From: Rhytidiadelphus loreus
Taxonomy: Eukaryota > Streptophyta > Bryopsida > Hypnales > Hylocomiaceae
Direction of reading: 5' to 3'
Assembly: GCA_947034895.1 (NCBI GenBank)
Contig: OX344761.1
Span: 72,601,839 to 72,665,838, forward strand
DNA: 64,000 nucleotides
Positions 1 through 12,199 of the stretch are shown here, piece by piece (position 1 is the first letter of the stretch; the number at the start of each line of letters is the position of its first letter). The notes under the pieces are model-generated. The model was not told the DNA's origin and made no database searches. It worked only from the letters and a program-made list of their open reading frames with translations. The translations under genes were made by a program, and so were the position numbers.

Positions 1-1435
1 GGAGAACCCCTGTCCGCTGCAAGTTCATAGTTAGAGCCAGTTTCCATTGGAGAGCTGGAGCCGGAGCCGGAGGAACCAGAGGGGATCATTAGATTTTGTG
101 CAATCAGCCCCAAGGGGAATTGGCCCAGCTTCTAAGTCTAAAGCGGCCCTAAGTCAATATGTCAGTCCCAGCCATAACTACATAAAACCTGCAAAACTCG
201 CTTCAACAAATACCCTGGAAATCTGAGAGTCACCCCCATTCAAACTCAAAAACGGATGAAAGCAAAAGAACTGATCAAGATGTGGTACACAAACTTCAAA
301 CTTCAGATGCATACCCAGGTTGAGCTGGAGTTGCAGTGTCGTGACCCTGAAACGACGGTCTGGTCGCAGTGGAAATCATCCATTTTGTTACAGTCGGAAT
401 CATCTGCGTTAAAATCACCATTGTTAACCCCGACATAAACGTTTTTCAGCCGATGAATGACAAAGAATCTCTCCAAATACGACAGAAATGCAACTATTCA
501 TCCTCCAAAATTTGTGTGGAAAGGGAAGACCATCTACAGTAATTTGTCTTCCAATGAATACTTTTCCATTTTTTTAAGCCAACAATTCACACGGTGACAA
601 AACAGATGATTTCCATGCTGACCGGCCCGGCGTTCAAGGGTTAAACTCATTGGGGGTCAAACGAGTGTGCAAGACCTCCCTTGTTTTCCACAAAACTCCA
701 AAGATGAACCTACAGTAGGCACTCATGATTTACTGTAAATAGAGAGATTCCTTGCCATCGATCGACTACTTTTAGGCCTCCGCGTCCTAAACAGGGCCTC
801 CGTGTTCTCAACAGCGCAACCGCGTGAAGCGCCCGGTCAAAATAGTAGTCTGAGACCTTGAGTGGCCCTTCTTTTTCTACGCATGCTGTCTCTCTAGCTG
901 GCTGTCGCAATCTTGCTGTCGATGCAGTTTTCGTTTGAAGGTACAGAGCAGAGCTGCAGGGGAATCTAACTTCCTTTCCTTTCTTCCCTTCCGTTGCTGT
1001 CGAGTTGTGAGTCCTTGCGCAGTACGTGTTGTCTGGCTGATCGAGGAGTCAATCTATTGTGGAGAAGCTGCTGGGGCTTTTAAAAGAGGCATTTCTTTCC
1101 ATTGGAGACGAAGCTCCTGTCACTTGGAGGAGAGTCTTGGACTAGTGCTTGATCGAGCGGAGCTTTGATGCTTGCTGCTGCGATATTCATTCTGAGGTTG
1201 TGTTAGAACCCTGCTTCATTGGTAAACGGTAGTATGAGACCTGGTTAAAACGGTAGTATGAGACCTGGTTAAAACGGTAGTGTGAGACCTTGACTGACTC
1301 TGTAGCTCTCTCTCCTAATCAATCCTGTTGTCAAAGGAGTTTTCGTTTGAAGGTGCGGAGCAGAGTTGGTTACCTTCCTTTTAATTCTTCCGTTCCCTTG
1401 CTGCGGAATTGTTGTGAGTCGATCCTTGCACCATA
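1..1435. repeat. Near-identical direct repeat, left copy
   Basis: Positions 1-1435 match 27823-29257 at a constant offset of 27822. By eye there is one substitution (1321 A versus 29143 G). The rest of the units differ by far more, so this block was copied recently, was converted, or is an assembly duplication. The match starts at the window edge and may extend left. Confidence 0.9.
428..640. mobile_element. TTAA-flanked MITE (piggyBac-like target)
   Basis: A 213-bp insertion flanked by TTAA at 424-427 and 641-644, starting CCCCGACATAAACG and ending CGTTCAAGGG. Unit B lacks it and reads ATTGTTAAAACTCATTGG at 16826-16845, an empty site with a single TTAA. Related copies lie at 28250-28462, 42763-43205 and, in inverse orientation, 45555-45776. 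No coding capacity. Confidence 0.75.
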
Positions 1436-2045
1436 ATTACGTGTTGTCTGGCTGATCGATCGAGGAGTCGATCTATTGTGGAGAAGCTGCTGGAGCTTTT
1501 AAAAAGAGGCATTTCTTTCCATTGGAGACGAAGCTCCTGTCACTTGGAGGAGAGTCTTGGACTAGTCTAGTGCTTGATCGAGCGGAGCTTTGATGCTTGC
1601 TGTTGCGATATTCATTCTGAGGTTGTGTTAGAACCCTGCTTCATTGGTAATCGGTAGTGTGAGACCTTCAGTGGCTCTGAAGCTCTCTCCTAATCCTGCT
1701 GTCGAAGGAGTTGTGAGTCGATCCTTGCACCATACGTGTTGTCTGGCTGATCGAGGAGTCGATCTGTGGAGCAGCTGCTGGAGCTTTCTTTTGTTCCATT
1801 GGAGACGAACTCAAGGTCCTGTCATTTGGAGGAGAGTTTTGGACTAGTGCTGAACTTGAGCGGAGCTTTGATTAATTGTTGCTGCTGCGATATTTATTTT
1901 TGAGGCTGTGTTTGGATCGTGGCTTTCTGGAGCTCTTCTTCTGACCGTGTGGAAGTGGACCCTGGGAAGTGGTGAGAATGGTGGCTTTTATTAATGCAGT
2001 TGTTTTGGTGGTTTTCTACTCGTGAGGTTGTTTTACTGAAAAGTA
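860..2045 (+). promoter_or_regulatory. Three leader modules upstream of ankyrin gene A
   Basis: A module of about 370-400 bp occurs three times (about 860-1215, 1285-1660, 1660-2045). Each carries GAGACCTTGA, the phrase GATCGAGGAGTC and CCATTGGAGACGAA. The first two end in GGTTGTGTTAGAACC; the third continues to GGAAGTGGTGAGAATGG, which resembles a splice donor. A 23-bp motif with GGTAGTATGAGACC is repeated 2.5 times at 1226-1295. The open frames here are not conserved between copies, so I read this as 5' leader/promoter, probably a non-coding first exon followed by an intron of about 0.85 kb. That role is inferred. Confidence 0.55.
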
Positions 2046-2833
2046 ATGGATGATGTGGGGGTGTTTTCATGCTAGAGGTACTCCAACAATAGAGTCACAG
2101 ATTGACAATTTTGCAATTTTCCAACTTTCACACTTCTTTGTGAATTATGCACTTTATGGAATGGTTATTCCTTTTGGGTTCTATAATTAGGTGTTGATTT
2201 CTATGTGGTTCCAAAATTTGGTAACTTTGGAGCTATCAAAGTTATTTTCTAATCTTTTTTTTTATAATTAGAACATGCAAATCTTTCAAACAACATTGTG
2301 GACGTTTTGGAGTCTATATTTAGATTTTTCAAATAATTGGACCAAAAAGTATTCTAATAATGTAAAGTTCAAGTGTAAGAAAATTCACCTTGTACACATT
2401 TTTCCTATTTATTTTTCATTTCATTCACTTTTGCCTTCTGCAGGATCGTTATTCTGAAACAATTTTTGCATTAGTTTTGAAAGAGGGTTTCTAAACCTCT
2501 AAATCTTTGCAAATGAAATTTTTTTTTCAATTTTTTCAAAAAAATTATAGCTTATGTATACATTAAAATTTCTACTAATCAATTTTGATGTTCTCAATTT
2601 TGTAAATATTCATTACAAAACATGTTTTTAAACGATCATTATAGTAATAACTTCTACATGTGTACAATTTGCATTAGAAATGCAATCTTAGTTCTAAGGC
2701 CATTGAAGTATCCATAGTATGAAAATGCCCTACATGAGACTTTCATGTTCTACAATTGCAATCAAAGTTATTTTGTATCGTGGGACTAGAGTTTCATTGG
2801 AAATCCTTGTGTGTAGAAGATTTGCCAAAGAAG
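2046..2833. other. Presumed 5' intron of ankyrin gene A
   Basis: AT-rich DNA without conserved frames between the leader modules and the ankyrin start codon. All three units share a TGTGTGTAG|AAG acceptor-like site about 15-18 bases before the ATG (in A near 2806-2818). Equivalent stretches are 19631-21189 in B and 29600-30736 in C. Confidence 0.4.
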
Positions 2834-4651
2834 ATGACGTCTATTGGTTCAAACGTCGGAATTTCTAGTGGAGCGTGTAGTAGTGGAGGACCACCGACTT
2901 GTGCATGGATATCTTTGACTTTGGAAGAGCAACTTACAAATTTTGAACGCATAGTTCGTAAACAGTATTCCAATAAATTCCTTGATGCTGCATTTTTCCG
3001 ACATGTTCCTCTAGTTGTGGAATATTTGAGAATTGATCCATGCATAGATATTGGAATTCATATATCTGCTATTTGGAAAAATGATGAGTTATTATATGGA
3101 ACAACTCCTCTCCATTGGGCCGTATTGATGGATGACAGAGCAATGGTACATTACATCTTGACCTCGGGAAAGGTAGACATCAATGCTTCTATGGAAGTTT
3201 CAAAAGATACAGCCTTGCACTGTGCCATAATTGGAGGGAACCATCATATAGTGGAAGACCTTCTTGAGCACAAAGCTAATGTTGGCATCTGTAATTTGTT
3301 CAATGAAAGTGCCCTCTACTACATGGTACAACAAAAGGATTCCATGTTTGGTAGCCTCAAAAAGCTTATAGCCAACAATGTCAATATGTGTGATAGTAAA
3401 AAGAATACAACCTTGCATCATGCAACGAAGGAGGGAGCTACAAATATTGTGACATATCTTATAGATCAAAAGGTGGATGTGAACTTGCACAATCAAGATG
3501 GATATACTCCACTTCATTATGCGGCAAAGCATGGATCTATAGATGTCATGACACATCTTTTGCACTATAGAGCTGATGTTAATGCAAAAGATAACAATGG
3601 ATGGAGTCCACTACACTTGGCAGCATACCAAGGAGATATGAACATTGTATCACTACTTGTGGATTACTATGCGAATGTAGAGGCTTTAGATAGAGATGGA
3701 CTAAGTCCACTTCTCCTTTCTATAAGAAACCCAAAGCTTGACACATTCAATGGATTAATAGCAGTTGGTGCTGATGTTCATGTCAAAGACAAAAGGGATA
3801 ATAATGTTCTTCATTTAGCTATCCAAGCTTATAGAAGAAACCACAACATGATGGACATAGTGAAACTCCTTCGAGAGCGTAATGTTGATGCAAATGCCAA
3901 GAATTCCCAAGGATACTCGCCATTTTTTATAGCTGTGGTTGAGGGTCATATAGAGGTGGTGAACGAACTATTTGAAAGCAAAAACAAGATAAAGCTCATG
4001 GAAGAATGCAATGGCCAAACTGCGATCCAAATTGCATATGACTATGGCCATGAGCATATTAAAAGAGCGCTTTTGGAGTGTGATGATGTGAGCCGATATG
4101 TCAATGCTCTTTATAGAGATCGACAAGTCTATGTGGATGCTGCCAACGCCATCCTTGTCGGAGCTGCCCTCATTGCTAGTGTTACATTTGCCTCATGGCT
4201 TCAACCACCATTGGGCTATACTACTCCCGATTTAGATCTTGCTCCTTCAAGCTCAGACATCAACTATGTGGATGTTCAACACAATGTATCCCTACGGGCA
4301 TTTTGGGTATTCAATACCCTCTCATTTTACTTTGCCATTGCAACGGTGGTGTTTGGTGCTCGAAGCATATTGCCAAGGCGGCGAATGTTTATCAAGGCCA
4401 TTGTAATGAAACTTCACCAAAACTTGTTGGTTACATCCATCCTTTTGGCATTTTCAGTGTTTTTTGTGATAATAGCCTTTGGAATAGCAGGGTGTATAGT
4501 CTTGACACCAACATTAAAGTTCCAATGGTACATGATAGTTCCTACCGTTTTTGGAGGCTTGGTGTGTTTAGTTAGTTTAGGGTTTCTATTCAAAAGTATG
4601 GTGGAGGATAATTTAGAAAAGAGAAAAGACACACCTCGTTTATACATTTGA
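2834..4651 (+). CDS. Ankyrin-repeat membrane protein with PGG-type domain, copy A
   Basis: Single-exon frame of 605 residues. I start at ATG 2834 (MTSIGSN) because this start and frame are shared by all three copies, while the sequence just upstream is out of frame between A and C. A Ser/Gly-rich N-terminus (1-35) is followed by about nine ankyrin repeats (roughly 85-430; motifs TPLHWAVL, TALHCAII, TTLHHAT, YTPLHYAAK, SPLHLAAY, NVLHLAI). The C-terminus has four hydrophobic segments near 436-456, 488-508, 532-556 and 564-588, with AALIASVTFASWLQPPLGY at the first. This is the layout of plant ankyrin-transmembrane proteins (PGG domain; ACD6/ITN1-type), which act at membranes in stress and defence signalling; in the usual PPGGY-like signature the first Gly is replaced by Leu here. 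Its specific role is unknown. It is closest to the copy at 30737-32563. Confidence 0.9.
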   Translation: MTSIGSNVGISSGACSSGGPPTCAWISLTLEEQLTNFERIVRKQYSNKFLDAAFFRHVPLVVEYLRIDPCIDIGIHISAIWKNDELLYGTTPLHWAVLMDDRAMVHYILTSGKVDINASMEVSKDTALHCAIIGGNHHIVEDLLEHKANVGICNLFNESALYYMVQQKDSMFGSLKKLIANNVNMCDSKKNTTLHHATKEGATNIVTYLIDQKVDVNLHNQDGYTPLHYAAKHGSIDVMTHLLHYRADVNAKDNNGWSPLHLAAYQGDMNIVSLLVDYYANVEALDRDGLSPLLLSIRNPKLDTFNGLIAVGADVHVKDKRDNNVLHLAIQAYRRNHNMMDIVKLLRERNVDANAKNSQGYSPFFIAVVEGHIEVVNELFESKNKIKLMEECNGQTAIQIAYDYGHEHIKRALLECDDVSRYVNALYRDRQVYVDAANAILVGAALIASVTFASWLQPPLGYTTPDLDLAPSSSDINYVDVQHNVSLRAFWVFNTLSFYFAIATVVFGARSILPRRRMFIKAIVMKLHQNLLVTSILLAFSVFFVIIAFGIAGCIVLTPTLKFQWYMIVPTVFGGLVCLVSLGFLFKSMVEDNLEKRKDTPRLYI

Positions 4652-5356
4652 TGAAAATCTTTTGGATTTCAAGAGGATTCAAGTATAGGATTCCCTTCCA
4701 ATATCTCTTTTAAATTATTTATTTGCATTTTGGCATGGCATTCTACTTTAGAAATTTTAGACGTATCTTCTTTAGTGTGAACGATTGTATGCAATTTTTT
4801 TTCCTCAAATTGCCATAAAACGATTATAAAATGATTGATTGGCCCATTGAATAATTTTATGGTTGTTTTATCATATTTGTTTTCATTTTATTTGTATGCA
4901 AATTCGATTGGATGTCTTTAAATTTACAAGCCCAAAACTAATTAAAGGTGGCTATGGTAGAATTTACTATAACAAAATTAGCACAAAGTGTGTAGTATTT
5001 GGCTAGTGTTGGTAAGTTTACTATGTGGAGAGAGTGTTGGTGTTTTTATTGTTAAATTTTATGTTTTTTTAACCTAATTAATTGAATCGTCAATTTTGAT
5101 TAATCATTCAAACATTCAAATTCTAAAGAGGAAAATTTCACATCTGGTGACTTTTTGAAGTTAAATCTTCAAAACTAGTTTGAAGGAATTCTAGAAATAG
5201 GTGTGAAGTATTGACATGGATACTTTCTACTCTTAACACTTAACATTGTCTCCTTCATAACATTCTTATGACTCTCTTGACAACCCTCCCCCTTACCTTG
5301 AAGCAAAGGGATATTCCTTTTGCCAAAGATTTAATTAGACTAAGGGTTAAGGTAGT
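4652..5356. other. Downstream flank of ankyrin gene A, no gene seen
   Basis: AT-rich 3' flank. It aligns with 32564-33360 downstream of copy C, for example the shared stretch around GCACAAAGTGTGTAGTATTTG (4980 and 32925) and the TTGACATGGATACTTTCTAC phrase, so it belongs to the duplicated unit. No conserved reading frame. Confidence 0.6.
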
Positions 5357-6102
5357 TGCAAGAAACACTTTACGTTTTTCGTTCAAAACTGCATTTTTTG
5401 GCCATAGGACTGGCAGTACTATGCAATACTACTAATACTACGTTTTAGAAGCACCCCAACAAATTTGCACCGTTGATTGAAGACGCCTGCAAATCTACAC
5501 CGTTGATTTAGTACTATGTTGTACTATGCAGTACTATGGACTACTACAAAGTACTGCAAAAGCCATTGGGAGCAGAAAATAACAGAAAAGGGGTACGTAG
5601 AGATTTTCATTTTTAGTAATTCAAAAAAAATTCAAAAAAATTCCATAAAAAAATTCATTTTGCTAGAGAAGACTGCGCTCGCATTGCACCAAAAAATTCA
5701 TGAAGGAAAAATTTTCCGTCTTCATAGCTTTTGCGCAAAGGAAGGTGACTTTGACCCCATGTGTGCAATCGACATGATGCTATTTTCATAAAAACTCATT
5801 GTCAGCCCTTTTAGTGTTAGTAGACTTCCAACATGTCCAATTTGCGGCTTCAAATTCACATTTTTGGGGTCAAAAATAGGACTAAACCCCTCTAAAATGG
5901 CCAAGGTAGACATCCAATTGGGGGCAGGTTAAAAATAGTAAACTAATTTTTTAAATTTTTTTAAAATTACTCAAGGTCTGTAACTTTATCATCTACCTTA
6001 ATTCCAATTTTCATGCCAAATGGACAAACAATGCAAAAGTTATGAGCAAAAAAACAATTTTTAAGGGCAAGGGGACAAAAAATAGGACAAGTGTTTCTTG
6101 CA
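5357..6102. mobile_element. TIR element, TGCAAGAAACACT family, copy 1
   Basis: About 746 bp bounded by TGCAAGAAACACTT and its exact inverse AAGTGTTTCTTGCA. The interior has GTACTA-rich stretches and CCGTTGAT motifs also found in the second copy at 35235-35936. No coding capacity. Superfamily not assigned because no clear target-site duplication is visible. Confidence 0.65.
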
Positions 6103-7071
6103 ATCACCCATTAAGAGTTCAACTATGTACTACTTGCAACACTTGCATTTTGTTGGAGGACCACCTCATATTTTGAGGAATGCAATGGAATCCCTTAGTG
6201 AAAAGTTAAAAATAATTTATGTTTGATGCAAACTTCAATAAAGTTATGGAACTTATATTTCTAACCAATTTGTGTTATGTACAAAACTCTTGGGCCTCAA
6301 GGGGTTAAGTTTTGAAGACAATGACATCATTGATAGTTCTTTGTAGCCTAAAGATGTGAAACATGCATGTATATTGTTAGAATACCATTATAAGCCCATG
6401 TTGGGTCTTTCTCCACAAATCCTTTTTGCACAAATATCAAATCTAGTTCCCTTCTACTAAAAATAAGACCCACCTTTCAAAATTCACAATTGGTCAATTG
6501 ATATACAAAATGGTGTGACTAGTTTGTACTTGGTGTTATGAATGATGTTATTGAGATTGAGGAACATCACTCCTTGTGAAGTTACATGAAGTTTGATTTG
6601 AACAATTGTCTATCTCATATTTCATCTAAGAATTTTGCCCTCAAAACCAAATGAGACTACATAATGGAAATACTTCATGATTTTTCTGAAGCTTCTTAGT
6701 TCTTGATAGTGACAAAGTGCAATAGATCTTCTAGTTTTATCTACATGTTGGAATTTGATTGAACAAAATTCTAGATAAGAATATTTTGCCAATTGTCTTT
6801 TGAGTGCAGTAACAATTGCCTTGTGAAGAATAAACAATGTGACTATTGTTACTACCAATGCAACATTATACTAAGCAAAAATAAAAAGTGAACCCAACTG
6901 TCAAATTGCGGTTTAAGCCATATTTTCTTTCCATTTTGGAATCTTTATAAGGTAATACTTTCTTTGATTCCCTGGCTATATTGATTTGTCCTATTAATGC
7001 ATGTTACAAAATGAATTTACACATGGTTATAATTCTTTATCAATGATTATTTGTGATGATTCCTCAACAAG
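6103..7071. other. Unit flank between two transposons, no gene seen
   Basis: AT-rich DNA that aligns with unit C (33680-34110 and 34800-35230). The unit A version is uninterrupted and serves as the empty site for the elements at 33377-33679 and 34117-34797. Confidence 0.55.
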
Positions 7072-8060
7072 CACTATAAGAAAACATAGTGTTTTTTTAT
7101 GTTGCAGAAAACATGGATGGCGTCTTTTTTGACGCAGAAGTAATCAACGTAGATGTCTCCTAAAATCCGTTATAACTGACTAGCAAAAAACGTATAATAA
7201 ACATGTTAAAACGTGTCCGATTTTGGCATGTTTTTTGTTGACGTCAAAAAGAACGTGTGTTTTTCAGCTCCAAAAAACAAGCCACGTGGAGGACATGTCA
7301 GCGACACGTCACCTATTTTTGGCGGGCAATGCCACGTGTGAAATTTTTTATCCATCCGGTCAGATCATTTTTGTATCATTTGAAAATTTTATTGGTGTTT
7401 TTTGAGACATCAAATTAGACGTTTTTTGAAACATCAATTGGTACATATAACATATCCTATCTATAAAATGAAGATAAATTAAAAAATTAAAAAAATTGTA
7501 AAATTCAACAAACATTAAAAAAAACTTACCATTTACCTTCAAGTAAATTTTTGATGGTAAAATGAAGGAATTTCTTCATTAAAATTTAGTGAAAATGAAG
7601 GATTTCAAGGTTTTACTTATATTCTTTCTCTGCCCATAGAGAGACAAACGATATGGGATAAGTAAAAAAGGGGATGTACAATGAATTACGTTTGTGGGGA
7701 CGTTCCTGTAAACGTCTTTAAAGACATAAACGTCTCACTTGACATCTTTGTGTTCTGCCCAAGTTGCATTTTTTACCAGCGGTCAATACTCTATTGTTGA
7801 CCGCACTAACTTCTGCAAGTACAAAATGTAATTAATGTTGACGTGGACAAACTTGTTGTAAGTGATGTTTTTTGTAACATCTTCAAAGACGTATATGTCT
7901 CATTTGACATCTGGCGTTCTGATGTTTACAACGCCATGTTTGTATAGACGTCAAAATTTTTTTGCATGACTACGTATGTTAACTTAAAAACCCAAGACGT
8001 CTCAAAAAACATGTGCCATTCTGTGGCTAACGTAACCAAAAACGCAGTTTTCTTATAGTG
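7072..8060. mobile_element. Non-autonomous CACTA-type element
   Basis: A 989-bp element with a 14-bp perfect TIR CACTATAAGAAAAC and a 3-bp target duplication AAG (7069-7071 and 8061-8063). Both subterminal regions are full of short GACGT/ACGTC motifs, the kind of transposase-binding repeats typical of CACTA (En/Spm) elements. No transposase frame is visible. Confidence 0.85.
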
Positions 8061-8063
8061 AAG

Positions 8064-10317
8064 AATAGCACATGGTTGTTCAACATGAATAGAATAATCT
8101 TCCCTTGCAAAAGTTATAACCACAAGTGAATTCATTTCATAATAGGTACTAAATAATGTAACAAATTAGTATAGTATACAAACCACAATCACATATCAAG
8201 GTCAACTATTTTACTACCGTAGAGAGCTTTGGTGCATTTTCTTTTTGCTCAAATAATGAATAGAATTTCTGGAATATAAGGAGTGAAAGCATTTTATCAA
8301 TTTTATTCATACTTTTCACCCTCAATTGAACGTTTTCGTAGTCATCTTGTGTGAAAAATGTCTACAACAAGTACTTGATGTGGGAACAATTTCTTGAGTT
8401 GTTACAACTAGGGATTTTCATAGAATGAAAAGTGAGGAAGAAACAATAAAGATTATTGGTTTAATAGGATTAGGATATGATAGAATAGGATAGAAGATAA
8501 GGAGTTTACTAGTCAATTATTATTTGGAAATTTGAGTTTTTGAGAACATTACCATATCAAAAGTCAACCTTGGAAAAACAATAATAAAGGGGAATAGTGT
8601 TAAAAGAAAGAAAAAAAAGGAGAAGGAAAAAATAGGAAGTAGTTTAGGGAGTTTCAAATTGTATTTTCAGACCAACTTTAAACTATGGGCAAAATTACCA
8701 AACTACCTCAAAACATGGCGAATGACGGAGAATTCATGGGTGTGATTGACCAACTACTTGTTGATGGTCCACTCGAGGTAAATCACTTACTTTTGCTATT
8801 TTAGTTGGATTGTTGAAAATTGCTATTAAAACAAGTAACCCGAACTAAAAGTCTAAGTCAGAGTACCTAAAGCTTATATTTCCTAAAGTTTAGGATTCTA
8901 AACTTGTAGAATAGGTCTGTAACTTTCTAGAAAGATCTCACACATTCAATTTGGAGCTCAAATGAAGATGTTATAGATGGATGAAGTTTGAAGTACTGAT
9001 TAGCGGTCAAACTTCATCCACTCATAACTTTCACTAGGGAAGTTCAAAATCTAAAATTCTTTAGCAATTCGGATAGGTAAAACTGGAATCTAGAAGGAAC
9101 GGGATTCAAAAGTCTAAAAATATCAAGTTGATAGAAGACGTCCCAAACCTTAAAACCAAAGTAGAAAGTAGATTAGAACCTTTTGAAGACAACCAAGTAG
9201 ATACTTAGAGTTTGGATCAAATAGGACTTCAAAGAATCGAGAACTACTTCAATCTTTCTAAAACACATAAAACTCCAAGAGTTGTAGAAGGATGAAGTTT
9301 GAGTCAAGGAATGGATGAAATCTATTGAAAATTGTCCATCCAAGTCCAAACTTCGTGAATGAGTAGGAGTTAGTAACTTAAAGTCAGGGTTCAAAACTTA
9401 TAACCAATTGAACTAGGGAAGGTGTTGAAAATGGTGGATGAAGTTTAGAATAACTTCTTCAAACTTAAACTTCATCCGTCCATAACTTTGGCAAGGAAGG
9501 TCGGGTAGGAACGAATTTGACCTTTTTGCAAATGGCATAAGCTAATCTTTCACTCAAGCTTGCTAAATTTAGACTATTTCTTCTTCCTCAAAATTTTCAG
9601 TGTCTTAGAAATCAAGTTGATAATAACAAATTCATTTAGCAAATGATTAGGTTTTAGTGATTGGTTCAAGTGAAAGAATAACAAAGAATTGGAAAAAAGA
9701 TCCATTGCTTGGAAGACACAATGGATTGACACCTAGGCACCCTATGAACGAGATTAACCACTAAAAAGTAAGAATCGGGTTGTGTTCGCCTATTTACCAA
9801 GGGTGGGTAAATAAGCACTCACATGGTGGAATAAACAATGCTCAATGTTGTGAATGAAATGCAATTTGTGTATTAATTTGTACGTCTATGAACACAACAA
9901 GTTGATGTAAGATGTCAAAATGATACATAGAATACAACCAATTCAATGAAAATCGATGTCTCTAGTAATGAATGGTCTTCATCCTCCTAATCCTCAAACC
10001 ACTTTGTAGTCCATGTCAAGTTTTTGTCGTCATCATCATTAGACTTCTAGGTAACCATTGAAGTTGACATGCAACAAGTGCATGTTTGCAGTGAAAATCA
10101 CCGAGGAATAAATAACTTATGAACAAGCAAACCAAGCAATTGTTTTAAATTGTCACTATGCACTGACAAAGAGATTATCAAGAATTCTTGGATTGGCATT
10201 TTTGGTTCACAGTGTTTCCAACAAAAAATATTTGTATCACTGATTTATTTTCTTTGTTTATCACATTACCTTGATTCCTTTGTTCTATGTCATACACAAT
10301 ATATGGTCTTCTAGAGA
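8064..10317. other. Intergenic flank of unit A, no gene supported
   Basis: AT-rich DNA; parts align with unit C (8064-8310 with 35945-36240; 9820-10300 with 37530-38200). A short exon-like piece at 8671-8777, preceded by TATTTTCAG and followed by GAG|GTAAATC, reads openly in two frames but has no recognisable product. Between 8880 and 9500 the phrase 'aaacttcatcc' recurs several times as a loose internal repeat. Confidence 0.4.
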
Positions 10318-10734
10318 TTTAAGGTAGTATGCTCTAAAAGCACCTATCTTCTTCAAACCGCCCCTATTTTGGGGTGAAGAATGGAGACGGGCTGATCCTT
10401 AAATGGACCATTTAAGCAATTGAATGCATCAAAAAAAATTATTTTTCTATTGCAAGAGTCAATCATTGCCTTTGATTTCTGCACATCTGTTTACAAATTG
10501 CATGTGAACAGATTTTGGAAGACCTATAGTCACAAATAGGTGCCTATGCCCTGAATCTTTGAAAATTTATAAGTAATTCAAAAATGCTTGGAAAAATATA
10601 AAACCACTTGTGTTAATTTCCACATCCATTTTTCTTTCTGTGAAAAATGATCTAAAAATGATTCTGTCCACATAAGCCTATAAAAAAGGCAGACCAGCTC
10701 TTAAATGGTCACTTTTAGAGCATACTACCTTAAA
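10318..10734. mobile_element. TIR element, AGGTAGTATGCTCTAAAAG family, copy 1
   Basis: A 417-bp element bounded by TTTAAGGTAGTATGCTC and its inverse, with a perfect TIR of about 23 bp ending in CTAAAAG. The interior matches, in opposite orientation, the element at 34383-34797 and, more diverged, 17048-17459. Non-coding; superfamily unassigned. Confidence 0.75.
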
Positions 10735-12199
10735 GCCTAAGCAATGCTATTAAAAAGATTAAGTTGTATCATTGAATGAACTTTTATAAGTGAAATGTTG
10801 GTGCAACCAAAATTAACTAATAAATTACCATTGCAAGCATTTTATGTTGGGGATTTTATTTTGCCATCTACTACTTTGTATGCAACTTTAATAATGGCAT
10901 AGACATCTTAATGAGTTTAGTTCAACTCATATCAGTTTGTTTGCTTTTAGAAGGGGGTTGTTTAAAAAATTGACATTCTCCTTGAAGCTCGGGGAGTGAA
11001 CTTAGTTCTACTACAACAAACCACGTGCGAACAAGTGGTTTCTAATAAACTATAATTTCAACCTAAAATCTTGAGCATTGTTTACTTTCTATTGCCAAAA
11101 TTTTCAACTCAAATAAAATATGAAATGATTTCTAGAAGAGGTTGAAAATGAACTAAAATGGCATGTTTTTCAACTCAAATAATTATAGAGGACACATTTA
11201 GATGACCATTGAGTCAATATTCAACTCAAAATGAGCTTTCAATAATGAGTTATTTTTAGGAATTTTTTGTTCATTTTTTAGACAATTTTTTTTCATATAA
11301 TATAGGGGTGTGAAAGTTATTTTTCAATTCTACAATGTATCTTTTTACTTCAATTTTTTTTAAATAATTATTATTAACAAATAAAAATATCAATAATTCA
11401 AAACATAAACTTTCAAAGTAGGAAAATCTATTCATATTTTATTTATTTATTTATATTTAAAATTCAAAAAGTAAATATAGGGTCCAAAGTTTTGTTCGTA
11501 CATGCTTTCTAATTGGACACTCTAAGTGACCCCCTGAGCCTTGAAGTATGTCTTAGTACCTTTGAATTTCATCTGTAAGACTTGATTTTAACACTTGTTA
11601 TGATATTTTCTGCTTCTAAGAAAACTAACAAAATTAAGCTTCCAAGATCAATTTTTACAAACCTCAAAAAATTCACAAAATTCACAAATGAGTATTTTAT
11701 TTTATTTTGAAGTTGTGAGTCTCAACTCACATTTTTTCACTTATAAATGAAGCAAATTTTAGTTTAGACTATAACCTTTTGCATTATCACATACACACAT
11801 GGTGACATTTTTATATTTCTTGAGTGAATCTTTATTTGATATGAATTTTCTTCACTTTTTCTTCATAAATTTACAACAATTTCAAGTTTCACTAAAAGAA
11901 ATCTGAAAATTTGATGACCTTGGAAAGATATGTTTTTTCATTTAAAAAAATAAATAGTATTATTCATATATAATAATGACAACGTAGAGTATACAAAGTG
12001 AAGGATTTTGAAGTTCAGTTGATTATAAGCATTGTTAAATTTTTTCACTTCCTAAGATAAATCTTGATAAGAACATGACTACAAGCATGCTATAATGTTT
12101 GAATAGATTTAAGTTTTTGATGCCAATCTGGTTACTGGCTTAAATGTTAATGTTTTTTTTCAAGGCCCATTGCCACAGTGAGTGAGAACTCCTACATTT
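10735..12199. other. AT-rich intergenic DNA, nothing recognised
   Basis: No long frame, no clear TIR pair and no match to units B or C that I could see. It contains low-complexity AT tracts, for example TATTTATTTATTTAT near 11440. Confidence 0.4.

Noticed and set aside
256..438. 60-residue frame, identical at 28078-28260
   Set aside because: Identity is due to the recent 1.4-kb duplication; the unit B version has indels that break it.
3200..3565. Minus-strand frame of 121 residues, with counterparts in copies B and C
   Set aside because: Antisense shadow of the ankyrin repeats; conserved only because the sense strand is.
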